Assembly (NCBI RefSeq): GCF_030317115.1
Contig: NZ_JASZYF010000001.1
Span: forward strand, 186,001-250,000
DNA: 64,000 nt
DNA from: Variovorax gracilis
GTDB lineage: Bacteria; Pseudomonadota; Gammaproteobacteria; Burkholderiales; Burkholderiaceae_C
Direction of reading: 5' to 3'
Positions 54,248 through 61,840 of this stretch are shown here, piece by piece. Below the pieces are notes generated by a model that had not been told where the DNA came from, did no database searches, and saw only the letters and a list, made by a program, of their open reading frames with translations. The translations under genes and the position numbers were made by a program. Position 1 is the stretch's first letter. Every line of letters begins with the position of its first letter.

Positions 54248-55036
54248 ATGGATCTTCAACTGACCGGAAAGCATGTGCTGGTGACGGGCGGCAGCCGAGG
54301 CATCGGCCTGGCCTGCGCGCGCGCTTTCCTGCGCGAAGGCGCGCGGGTGAGCCTGGCCGGACGCACGCCGGCCCACCTCGACACCGCTGCCGCGCAAATG
54401 CTTGCCGAAGGCCACTCGGTCGGCGGCTACAGCGCAGACCTGAGCGACGCGCGTGCCGCACTGCACATGCTCGACGCCGTGCAGGCCGAGTCGGGTCCGA
54501 TCGACATCCTCGTCAACTCCGCCGGGGCGGCGCGCCGCACCCCCTTCGACGAACTGCAGCCGCAGAACTGGCACGACGCCATGCAAGCCAAGTTCTTCAG
54601 CTACATCCACGTGATGGACCCGCTCATCAAGCGCATGGGCGAGCGGGGTTCGGGTGCCATCGTGAACATCATCGGCATGGGCGGCAAGGTGGCGTCACCG
54701 ACCCATCTCGCCGGCGGAGCCGCCAATGCGGCGCTGATGCTGGCCACTGCCGGCCTCGCGGCCGCATACGGCCCGCGCGGCGTTCGCGTGAACGCGGTGA
54801 ACCCTGCGATGACGCTGACCGATCGCATGGCCGAAGGCATCGCGGCCGATGCGCGTCTGCGCAAAGTGAGCGAGGAAGAGGTCCTCCGCGACGCGGAAGC
54901 GCGCATGCCCCTGGGGCGCCTTGCAAAGCCGGAAGACATCGCCAACGCGGTCGTCTTTCTGGCCTCGCCGATCGCCTGCTACATCTCGGGCGCCATCGTC
55001 TCGATGGATGGCGCGGCCGTGCCGATGGTGGTTTGA
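54248..55036 (+). CDS. Short-chain dehydrogenase/reductase, atypical active site
   Basis: 262 residues with the SDR Rossmann motif TGGSRGIG near residue 14-21, LVNSAGAARR and the C-terminal PEDIANAVVFLASPIACYISGAIVSMDGA. The usual catalytic Tyr-x-x-x-Lys is not seen; the matching stretch reads SPTHLAGGAANAALM, with His where Tyr is expected and no Lys four residues on. It may use other residues or a different substrate. GGAGG precedes ATG 54248. Confidence 0.9.
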   Translation: MDLQLTGKHVLVTGGSRGIGLACARAFLREGARVSLAGRTPAHLDTAAAQMLAEGHSVGGYSADLSDARAALHMLDAVQAESGPIDILVNSAGAARRTPFDELQPQNWHDAMQAKFFSYIHVMDPLIKRMGERGSGAIVNIIGMGGKVASPTHLAGGAANAALMLATAGLAAAYGPRGVRVNAVNPAMTLTDRMAEGIAADARLRKVSEEEVLRDAEARMPLGRLAKPEDIANAVVFLASPIACYISGAIVSMDGAAVPMVV

Positions 55037-55051
55037 GCCCACCTGCCCGGT

Positions 55052-55261
55052 TCAACTGGCCGGGAACTGTTCCGGCATCGGCTCCGCGGGTTCGGAAGGC
55101 GAATCCTCCTTCGCCACCTTGTCGCGGCCGAGCTCCTCGATCATCTTCTCGCCGACTTCATCCTTGCCATCCGAGGGAATCGATTCCTCGAAGGCGATCT
55201 CGGGTTCTTCGTTGATCAGGGACTCCCTGTTGGAAGAGTCTGAGCGCGTGCTGTCGGTCAT
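55052..55261 (-). CDS. Small acidic protein of unknown function
   Basis: 69 residues, strongly acidic (NEEPEIAFEESIPSDGKDEVGEKMIEELG) with a proline-rich end; no signal peptide or membrane helix; probably disordered. GGAG lies 7 bp before ATG 55261; an ATG at 55273 is an alternative. It faces the SDR gene tail to tail with a 15-bp gap. Family not recognised. Confidence 0.6.
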   Translation of the reverse strand: MTDSTRSDSSNRESLINEEPEIAFEESIPSDGKDEVGEKMIEELGRDKVAKEDSPSEPAEPMPEQFPAS

Positions 55262-55389
55262 GCTGGGCTCCATGCAAAACCCCAGCCTTGCACTCGAAGC
55301 CCCCCCCGGCAACCCGGGCAAACTCGCCAACAGCTGTCGGCCGGCGCTGACGGTGCCACAGGCACCGTAGAATCCTGCTCCCGCACTCA

Positions 55390-55466
55390 CTGCCCGTAGC
55401 TCAGTTGGATAGAGCACCTGCCTTCTAAGCAGGTTGTCGGGGGTTCGATCCCCTCCGGGCAGGCCA
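55390..55466 (+). tRNA. tRNA-Arg (anticodon TCT)
   Basis: Seven-base acceptor stem CTGCCCG/CGGGCAG, D arm TAGCTCAGTTGGATAGAGC, anticodon stem CCTGC/GCAGG with loop CTTCTAA (anticodon TCT), T loop TTCGATC, discriminator G and an encoded CCA end. 77 nt including CCA. Confidence 0.95.
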
Positions 55467-55532
55467 GTCGTCGAAGCATCGGCACAGGCGGCGCAAGGCG
55501 GCGCGGTGCTCAAGACCCCAACCGGAAGAAAA

Positions 55533-56591
55533 ATGAAGCCTACTCCCGAGCAGAAGGTCTTGCGCATAGGCATCCTGGGGTGCGCGAACATCGCAAGACA
55601 GTTCACCCGTGATGTCGCGTCCAGCACCATGGTGCGCGTGGCCGCGGCGGCCAGTCGGAACGAAGAGACCGCGGCCGCATTCGCGAGGGCCAACGGGATC
55701 GGCCGTCACCACGGGAGCTACGAGGCCTTGCTCGCAGACCCGGATGTCGATGTGATCTACCTCCCGCTGCCCAACAGCCTGCACGCCGAATGGGCGATCA
55801 AGGCGGCGGAGGCCGGCAAGCACGTGCTGTGCGAAAAGCCGCTGGCTTTGGGGGTGGACGAAGCCAAGGCCATGTTCGATGCGGCGCGGCGTCACAAGGT
55901 GATGTTGCTCGAGGCCTATCCCTACTATTTCCAGCCGCAGACCGGCGCGATGCTCCAGCTCCTTCGAGATGGCGCGATCGGCAGCGTGCAATCCGTGCAA
56001 GCCTGCTTCGGATTTCGATTGGCCAATCCGCAGGCCAATATCCGCATGAAGCCCGAGCTCGGCGGGGGCGCCCTGCTGGACGCCGGCAGTTATGCGCTGA
56101 GTCTGATCCGACTCGTCATGGGATGCGCGCCCGTGCGCGTCCAGGCTCACGCGACCTGGGCGGAGAGCGGCGTGGACATCAGCATGATGGCGACCTTGCA
56201 CTATGCCGACGGCAGGCGCGCGCAGCTGTCGTGTGCCATGGATGTCGCCAACATGCGAGGCGCCACCGTCGCGGGAACCGACGGCACGCTCGAAACCGAA
56301 TTCCTGAATCACACGAGCGCGACTGCCGCCGGCGACGCGTTCGGGTATCTGCCCAGCCAATTGCGCGTACGCCGTGGCACGGCCAACACGATCCCGTTCG
56401 AAGACATTCGATCAGGCGTCGGCAGCGGGTTTCGGTTTGCGGCCGAAGCCTTTGCGGACGTCGTGGGCCGCCTGGATTTCGACGCCATCGAGCGAGCCGC
56501 CATGGCAAGCATCGACAACGCAGCGACGCTCGAGGCCTTGCTCGAGAGCGCTCGGGGCAACAAGGCAGTTGAGGTGCGCTGCGAGGAATGA
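55533..56591 (+). CDS. Gfo/Idh/MocA-family NAD(P)-dependent oxidoreductase
   Basis: 352 residues. The N-terminal Rossmann motif GILGCANIARQF, the EKPLA motif (HVLCEKPLALGVDEAKAM) with the catalytic Lys, and the C-terminal substrate domain (ELGGGALLDAGSYALSLIRL) fit the glucose-fructose oxidoreductase family, dihydrodiol dehydrogenase-like branch. Substrate unknown, likely a sugar or cyclic polyol. GGAAG precedes ATG 55533; the longer frame runs back into the tRNA and is rejected. Confidence 0.92.
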   Translation: MKPTPEQKVLRIGILGCANIARQFTRDVASSTMVRVAAAASRNEETAAAFARANGIGRHHGSYEALLADPDVDVIYLPLPNSLHAEWAIKAAEAGKHVLCEKPLALGVDEAKAMFDAARRHKVMLLEAYPYYFQPQTGAMLQLLRDGAIGSVQSVQACFGFRLANPQANIRMKPELGGGALLDAGSYALSLIRLVMGCAPVRVQAHATWAESGVDISMMATLHYADGRRAQLSCAMDVANMRGATVAGTDGTLETEFLNHTSATAAGDAFGYLPSQLRVRRGTANTIPFEDIRSGVGSGFRFAAEAFADVVGRLDFDAIERAAMASIDNAATLEALLESARGNKAVEVRCEE

Positions 56592-56647
56592 CGCTCTCCA
56601 GCGCCGCGACCGCCCGGACGTCCGTTCGAGCGCCCTCAGCACGAAAT

Positions 56648-56665
56648 TAGGGTTTACCCTATAAT
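56648..56665 (+). promoter_or_regulatory. Inverted repeat overlapping a TATAAT -10 box
   Basis: TAGGGT-TT-ACCCTA (56648-56661) overlaps a consensus -10 hexamer TATAAT (56660-56665). No good -35 is seen, so the dyad may be an activator or repressor site. It lies 31 bp before the small gene at 56696. Confidence 0.6.
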
Positions 56666-56695
56666 CGGGGCAACACACTCATTCTGGAGTTCCCC

Positions 56696-56785
56696 ATGTT
56701 CACGGTTTTTCTCTGCGTGGTTGCCCTCGCTGGCGTCGTTGCTTCCGGTTATGTGACCTCGAAAAAGCTGGACGAGCTTCGCTGA
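56696..56785 (+). CDS. 29-residue hydrophobic small protein
   Basis: Starts MFTVFLCVVALAGVVASG and ends SKKLDELR: a single transmembrane helix with a charged C terminus. A CTGGAG box is about 5-6 bp upstream. A -10 promoter stands before it and an intrinsic terminator after it, so it is a self-contained unit of about 180 nt. Family not recognised. It may be a small membrane protein or the coding part of a dual-function small RNA. Confidence 0.6.
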   Translation: MFTVFLCVVALAGVVASGYVTSKKLDELR

Positions 56786-56830
56786 CAGACAGATCCCAGT
56801 TGTCTCCTCCATCGTTCCTTCGATGGATTG

Positions 56831-56862
56831 GCCCCCGCGCAGCGATGCGAGGGGGCTTTTTT
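56831..56862 (+). terminator. Rho-independent terminator
   Basis: A GC-rich stem, GCCCCC paired with GGGGGC and a partly paired interior, is followed by TTTTTT (56857-56862). It ends the small unit and also lies just before the convergent LysR gene. Confidence 0.85.
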
Positions 56863-56873
56863 ACGTGGGAGGG

Positions 56874-57815
56874 CTATTGCTTCAGCGCGAAAGGCCCCTC
56901 CCCGCCCAGTTGCTCCTGGAGGAACCCGACGCAAACGCGTACCTTGGCCGAGTGGCTCAGGCGCACGGTGCTCGCCGCCCAGATGTCAGCGGGCTGCGTG
57001 TACGCCGACAGGATGGGAATCAGGCGTCCCCCGGCCAGGTCGTCATGCAAGTCCCAGGTCGTTTGCAGCAGGATGCCGTGGCCGTCGTTGCCCCACCCAC
57101 GGATGATTTCCGAGTTGTTGGATGACATCCGCCCGGTAACCTTGATTTTCTCGACGCCGTTCGGGCCCGTCAGCCGCCACACGCCGAACGCCTGATTGCG
57201 GTCACGCAGGACCAGGCAATCGTGCTGGCTGAGTTCGGCCATGCTGCCCGGCGTGCCTCGACGTTCGAGGTAGCCGGGCGCCGCGCAAAGGACCCGGGTG
57301 CTAGGTGCGATGCGATGAGCCACCAGGTGCGGCTCATCGACTTCGCCGACACGGATGTCGAGATCGATGTTCTCGCTGACCAGATCGACGCGCCGGTCCA
57401 CGGCGTCGAGCGTGATGTCGAGCGCCGGATAACGCTTCGCCAGCAACGACAGGGCTGGCGCGATGTGCTTGCGCCCCAGGCGAAAACTGGTCGTGACCCG
57501 GAGCGTGCCGTGCGGATCGAGCCGCCCACCTGCGACCGTCTCGCCCATGTGATCGACGCCCTGGAAGATCTGCTGCGCCGAAGCGTAGACGCGCTCGCCG
57601 TCGTCAGTCACCGTCACGCGCCGCGCGGCGCGATGAAAGAGCGTCACGCCAAGCGACTTCTCCAGGATCGCAATCCGTTTGCTGACGTAGGCCGGAGAGG
57701 TGCCCAATTCGGTTGCAGTTGCAGCAAAGCTGGCCTTGCGAGCAGCCAGGCAGAACACACGCAAGTCGTCGAGCTGGAAGTTGAGATTCACGATTCGTGA
57801 ATCATAGAGCCACAT
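56874..57815 (-). CDS. LysR-family transcriptional regulator
   Basis: 313 residues: an N-terminal winged helix-turn-helix (LDDLRVFCLAARKASFAATATELGTSPAYVSKRIAILEKSLGVTLFHRAARRVTVT in outline: ATELGTSPAYVSKRI is the recognition region), then a type II effector-binding domain (GTLRVTTSFRLGRKHIAPAL, LDIRVGEVDEPHLVAHRIA). ATG 57815 or GTG 57791 may be the start. It is divergent from the epimerase/dehydrogenase pair and probably controls it. A 19-bp palindrome overlaps its 5' end. Confidence 0.9.
   Translation of the reverse strand: MWLYDSRIVNLNFQLDDLRVFCLAARKASFAATATELGTSPAYVSKRIAILEKSLGVTLFHRAARRVTVTDDGERVYASAQQIFQGVDHMGETVAGGRLDPHGTLRVTTSFRLGRKHIAPALSLLAKRYPALDITLDAVDRRVDLVSENIDLDIRVGEVDEPHLVAHRIAPSTRVLCAAPGYLERRGTPGSMAELSQHDCLVLRDRNQAFGVWRLTGPNGVEKIKVTGRMSSNNSEIIRGWGNDGHGILLQTTWDLHDDLAGGRLIPILSAYTQPADIWAASTVRLSHSAKVRVCVGFLQEQLGGEGPFALKQ
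57785..57803. promoter_or_regulatory. 19-bp palindrome at the LysR gene start (LTTR box)
   Basis: GATTCACGATTCGTGAATC has 9-bp perfect arms around one base and contains the T-N11-A spacing of LysR operators. It covers either codons 5-10 (ATG 57815) or the start itself (GTG 57791), and lies 92 bp before the divergent gene. Likely autoregulatory and activating site. Confidence 0.7.
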
Positions 57816-57894
57816 TTCGGCCGTTGTTGACGAGTTCTGTTTTCCTTAAATTCGCCTCATCGGACACCCCGCTGCACAAGACAGGAGACCACAC

Positions 57895-58710
57895 ATGGCA
57901 CGCCCCATTTCGCTCGCCGCCCTCACCGTCCTCGAACTCACGCCTCCCGAGATGGTGATGTGCGCCGCCGAAGCCGGTTTCAGCCATGTCGGCATTCGAC
58001 TGTTGCCCGCGACGCCGACCGAGCCCCAGTACGACATCGTGGGCGACACGCCGATGCTGCGCGAGGTCGAGGCCCGTCTCGCCGACACCGGCGTCAAGGT
58101 GCTCGATGCCGAGATCTTCCGCATGAAGCCCGAACTCAAGGTGGCCGACTACGAAGCGGTGATCGCTACCGCTGCCCGGCTCGGCGCCAGCGAATTGCTC
58201 GTGGCCGGCAACGACCCCGATGACGCAAGGCAGATCGAATCGTTCGCCGCCTTCTGCGAACTGGCGGACAGCTACGGCCTGGGCGCCATGCTCGAGTTCA
58301 TGCCCTGGACCGAAGCGAAGGACCTGAGGCAAGCAGCGCGGATCGTCGAGCGCTGCGGACGCGAGAACGCGGGCGTTCTGATCGATCCGTTCCACTTCAG
58401 TCGTTCACGCAGCAGCATCGAGGACATCGCATCGATCCCGGCATCGCGGCTGCGCTACATGCAGTTCTGCGACGTGCCGGCCGAGATTCCGCCGACGATG
58501 GAAGCCATCCTCGACCAGGCCCGCGCCGAGCGCCTTTTTCCCGGCGAGGGCGGCGTCGACCTGGCCGGCCTGCTGCGCGCCGTGCCCCCCGACATTCCGC
58601 TGAGCCTCGAAGTGCCGACGCACACCCTGGCGCGCACCGTCGGCGCGACCGAGCGCGCACGCCGCGCGATGGCCGCAACGATGCGTGTGCTTGCGCAGCT
58701 CGAAGCTTGA
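57895..58710 (+). CDS. Sugar phosphate isomerase/epimerase-like TIM-barrel protein
   Basis: 271 residues of the xylose isomerase-like family (EMVMCAAEAGFSHVGIRLLP, VLDAEIFRMKP, GASELLVAGND, MLEFMPWTEAKDL, NAGVLIDPFHFSRS, LRYMQFCDVPAE, PLSLEVPTHTLAR) with Glu, Asp, His and Glu positions fit for a divalent metal. Substrate unknown. The stop overlaps the next gene's ATG (TGATG), so both are co-translated under the LysR regulator. Confidence 0.87.
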   Translation: MARPISLAALTVLELTPPEMVMCAAEAGFSHVGIRLLPATPTEPQYDIVGDTPMLREVEARLADTGVKVLDAEIFRMKPELKVADYEAVIATAARLGASELLVAGNDPDDARQIESFAAFCELADSYGLGAMLEFMPWTEAKDLRQAARIVERCGRENAGVLIDPFHFSRSRSSIEDIASIPASRLRYMQFCDVPAEIPPTMEAILDQARAERLFPGEGGVDLAGLLRAVPPDIPLSLEVPTHTLARTVGATERARRAMAATMRVLAQLEA

Positions 58711-60533
58711 TGGACGCCACGATGTCCTCCATGAAGAGCCAAGTGCGCAGCATCGACTGCGACCTGCTTGTCGTCGGCTCCGGCGCCTCCGGCCTCGCGG
58801 CTGCAGTCACGGCCGCCTGGCACGGCCTCAAGGTCGTCGTCGTTGAAAAGGCGCCCGTGTTCGGCGGCGCTACCGCCTGGTCCGGTGGATGGATGTGGGC
58901 ACCGGGCAATCCGCTCGCCAGGCGCGCGGGCATCCATGAGGACCCGCAGCAGCCGCGCACGTACCTGAAGAACGAATTGGGCGATCGATATGACGCGGAA
59001 AGGATCGATGCCTTTCTCGACAACGCGCCCGGGATGGTCTCGTTCTTCGAGCAGAACACGGCGCTCCAGTTCGTCGATGGCAATGCGATTCCGGATGTGC
59101 ACGGCAAGGTGGCCGGCGCCGGAACCGAGGGCCACCAGGTGATCGCAGCGCCGTACGACGCCAGGGAGTTGGGTGCATTGAACACACGCCTGCGAAAGAC
59201 GATGCGTGAGACGTCGTTCCTGGGCATGCCGATCATGGCGGGCTCGGATCTCGGCGCCTTCCTCAGCATGACGCGCTCACCGAGATCGTTCATTCACGTG
59301 ACGAAGCGCTTCCTGCGTCACCTGCGCGATCTGGCAGTTCACGGGCGCGCGATGCACCTCGTCAACGGTGTCGCGCTGACCGGGCGCCTGGCCAAGTCCG
59401 CCGACGACCTCGCAGTGCAGATGATCGAGTCGGCGCCGGCGAAACGCTTGATACGCGAGAACGGCGTCGTGCGCGGCGCCATCGTCTCGACGCCCGAGGG
59501 CGACATCGAGATCCGTGCGGCGAAGGGTGTCGTCCTTGCGGCGGGTGGCTTTCCGAACGACGTGGCTCGTCGAAGGGAACTGTTTCCAAGGACGCCCACC
59601 GGCGATGAGCATCTCGCACTTCCGCCCGAAAGCTGCTCGGGTGACGGCATCACACTGGGCGAATCGGCAGGCGGCGCGCTGGACACCCGTGTCGCGTCGC
59701 CGGCAGCCTGGGCCCCGGTGTCCAGGGTGCACCACGCCGACGGCACCATCGGCCACTTCCCGCACATCATCGAGCGCGGCAAGCCCGGGCTGATCGGCGT
59801 GTTGTCCAATGGCAAGCGCTTCGTCAACGAAGCCGACGGCTACTACGACTATGTGGCCGCGATGGTGGCGCAGGCACCCCAGGGTGAGGAAGTTCATTCA
59901 TGGCTCGTCTGCGACCACCGCTTCCAGCGGCTGTACGGGCTGGGCTATGCGCGCCCGTTCCCGATTCCCGTGGGGCGCTTCGTACGCAATGGCTACCTGA
60001 AGCGTGGCGACACCATCGAAGCACTCGCGACGGCATGCGGCATTCCAGCGGCGGCGCTCGCGGCAACCGTCAAGCGCTTCAACGAGCACGCCCGCCAAGG
60101 CAAGGACCCGGATTTCGGACGCGGCTCCACGCCGTACAACCGCAAGATGGGCGATCCCTTGCACAAGGGCCCCAACCCGTGCGTCGCGCCGATCGAGCAA
60201 GGCCCCTTCTACGCCGTGAAGGTACTGCCCGGCAGTTTCGGCACCTTTGCCGGCCTGAAGACGAACGGGAATGCGCAGGTGCTGGGCGCAGACGGCCGGC
60301 CGATTGCAGGCCTCTACGCAGTCGGCACCGACATGGCCAGCGTGATGGGCGGGTTCTACCCCTCGGGCGGCATCAACCTCGGCCCGGCCATGACCTTCGG
60401 CTTCATCGCGGGTCGCCACGCCGCAGGCGCATCGGATGCCGCGAGCGTGGACCGCAATACGGGCCCTTCCCGCAATCCTGAAGTCGCGCCAGGCAGCGAC
60501 CTTCAGATGACGATGCGCCGAGACAGCTTGTAG
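58710..60533 (+). CDS. FAD-dependent oxidoreductase (3-ketosteroid dehydrogenase/fumarate reductase family)
   Basis: 607 residues. The FAD motif is G23-S-G-A-S-G28 followed by EKAPVFGGATAWSGGWMW; later GVVLAAGGFPND, KRFVNEADGYYDY, GPFYAVKVLPGSFGTFAGLKTN and GLYAVGTDMASVMGGFYPSGGINLGPAMTFG match flavoproteins that dehydrogenate ketosteroids or reduce enoates. Substrate unknown. ATG 58710 is used (TGATG coupling) though an in-frame TTG lies one codon upstream. The last 31 bp overlap the convergent glycosyltransferase gene. Confidence 0.9.
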   Translation: MDATMSSMKSQVRSIDCDLLVVGSGASGLAAAVTAAWHGLKVVVVEKAPVFGGATAWSGGWMWAPGNPLARRAGIHEDPQQPRTYLKNELGDRYDAERIDAFLDNAPGMVSFFEQNTALQFVDGNAIPDVHGKVAGAGTEGHQVIAAPYDARELGALNTRLRKTMRETSFLGMPIMAGSDLGAFLSMTRSPRSFIHVTKRFLRHLRDLAVHGRAMHLVNGVALTGRLAKSADDLAVQMIESAPAKRLIRENGVVRGAIVSTPEGDIEIRAAKGVVLAAGGFPNDVARRRELFPRTPTGDEHLALPPESCSGDGITLGESAGGALDTRVASPAAWAPVSRVHHADGTIGHFPHIIERGKPGLIGVLSNGKRFVNEADGYYDYVAAMVAQAPQGEEVHSWLVCDHRFQRLYGLGYARPFPIPVGRFVRNGYLKRGDTIEALATACGIPAAALAATVKRFNEHARQGKDPDFGRGSTPYNRKMGDPLHKGPNPCVAPIEQGPFYAVKVLPGSFGTFAGLKTNGNAQVLGADGRPIAGLYAVGTDMASVMGGFYPSGGINLGPAMTFGFIAGRHAAGASDAASVDRNTGPSRNPEVAPGSDLQMTMRRDSL

Positions 60534-61549
60534 ATCTGCTTCTTGCTCGTCAGGTAAAACCTGAATCTGCCCTTGTTCAACAGATGACGCCACACCAAAC
60601 GGCCGGCGATCGCTTCCGGCATGTTGCGCTGTTGCAAGATGGAAAGGCAGTCTTCAACCAACCAGTGAAAGCGCACTTCAGGAGAATAGTATTTCTCCCA
60701 TTCTTTCCGTGCCTGCAAGCCGAGTTCTGCCGCTCTCGGCAGCTTGCTTTCCAGGATCTCGCCGAGTCGCGGGATGTCGGCTTCAGCCACGGTAATACTG
60801 CACGCGGGCCAATCGACACGCTGGGGATAGATCCACTCATCCGCAATGATGACCGGGCACCGTCCCATGCGCATTGCTTCGTACAGTCGAATACTGCCGG
60901 GCCCCCTTCCGCGTGGACAGAGCGCAAAAGCCGCGGAAGCCATGATGTCGGCGTAGTGTGGCCAGAAACCCCGCTGCTTCTCCTCCGGCGACATATAGAG
61001 CATCTGTTGCGCGAAGTCGGAAGTGTCTTCAATGAGGACCCTGTCGGATGCGACTTGCTTGAGTTGCACCCGGACCGGGTGGTTGACCAGCGAGCCGACG
61101 AAGCAGGCTAGATAGCGATATTCCTCAGGCGGTGGGCGAAAGTCTATATACGGGTTTTCGTCCAATCGCAAATAGTATCCAGTCCGGGTCCGACCCTCGT
61201 TGTGGAGGTCTTTCCGCAAAGATGCATACAACCCGGGCAGGAAAGGGAGGGTGTGATCTCCCACATCGAAAATGAAAGTCTTCTCGCGGTACTTCTTCAC
61301 CCAAGGGTGATTCCGAACCCACTCGGAAAAAAGACCTTCGGCCCCCAGTTCGGCAAAAACAATCAGGTCAGCCTGTTCGGGATCATCGGTCAACGTGTGG
61401 GTTCCAAATGGATCGGACGCCGCGCTCTGAGCGAACAGCATCTGCGCTCCCTGCATGAATTTGCCGTCATGTGGATCGTCAGGATCAACTGGTTCACGAC
61501 CCGGAAAATGCGGGTCTAAGGTGACGGAATGCAGCAATACCTTGGCCAT
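60503..61549 (-). CDS. Exostosin-family glycosyltransferase-like protein
   Basis: 348 residues: KVLLHSVTLDPHF at the start, ADLIVFAELG, a middle with CFVGSLVNHPVRVQL, and the C-terminal exostosin/GT47 core ASAAFALCPRGRGPGSIRLYEAMRMGRCPVIIADEWIYP. Such proteins transfer sugars in polysaccharide or surface-glycan synthesis. AAGGAGG precedes ATG 61549. GC content is visibly lower than in the rest of the window and no glycan genes are near, which suggests lateral acquisition. Confidence 0.85.
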   Translation of the reverse strand: MAKVLLHSVTLDPHFPGREPVDPDDPHDGKFMQGAQMLFAQSAASDPFGTHTLTDDPEQADLIVFAELGAEGLFSEWVRNHPWVKKYREKTFIFDVGDHTLPFLPGLYASLRKDLHNEGRTRTGYYLRLDENPYIDFRPPPEEYRYLACFVGSLVNHPVRVQLKQVASDRVLIEDTSDFAQQMLYMSPEEKQRGFWPHYADIMASAAFALCPRGRGPGSIRLYEAMRMGRCPVIIADEWIYPQRVDWPACSITVAEADIPRLGEILESKLPRAAELGLQARKEWEKYYSPEVRFHWLVEDCLSILQQRNMPEAIAGRLVWRHLLNKGRFRFYLTSKKQIYKLSRRIVI

Positions 61550-61840
61550 CGAGCCTCCTTCAGGCGGCAAATATCACGGGACTTCTCTTCCAAGACTATC
61601 GCATGGAAGCCGGAAATGGTCATAGTTTTGACCTGATTGGCGTCGAGGCACCGCAGACTGTCATCCAGCCGGCCGAGCATTGCCTTCTCCAATACAAACG
61701 GCACCCGAAGGTGCCGCTTGCTGCCTGCAGATGGAACGCATGGTGCGGTGCTGTTCGTCTGGTCACTGGCGTGCCACGAGGGCGATGCAAACGCCCGGTC
61801 GCGCCGGGCGCGCAAGACGATATTAGTCCCAGTCGCTGGA
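61550..61840. other. Intergenic region without recognisable gene
   Basis: About 290 bp between the exostosin-like gene and the acyl-CoA ligase 3' end. It is less GC-rich than the surroundings. Short frames exist on both strands, but none has a Shine-Dalgarno or a recognisable product. I see no tRNA or clear terminator. Confidence 0.5.
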
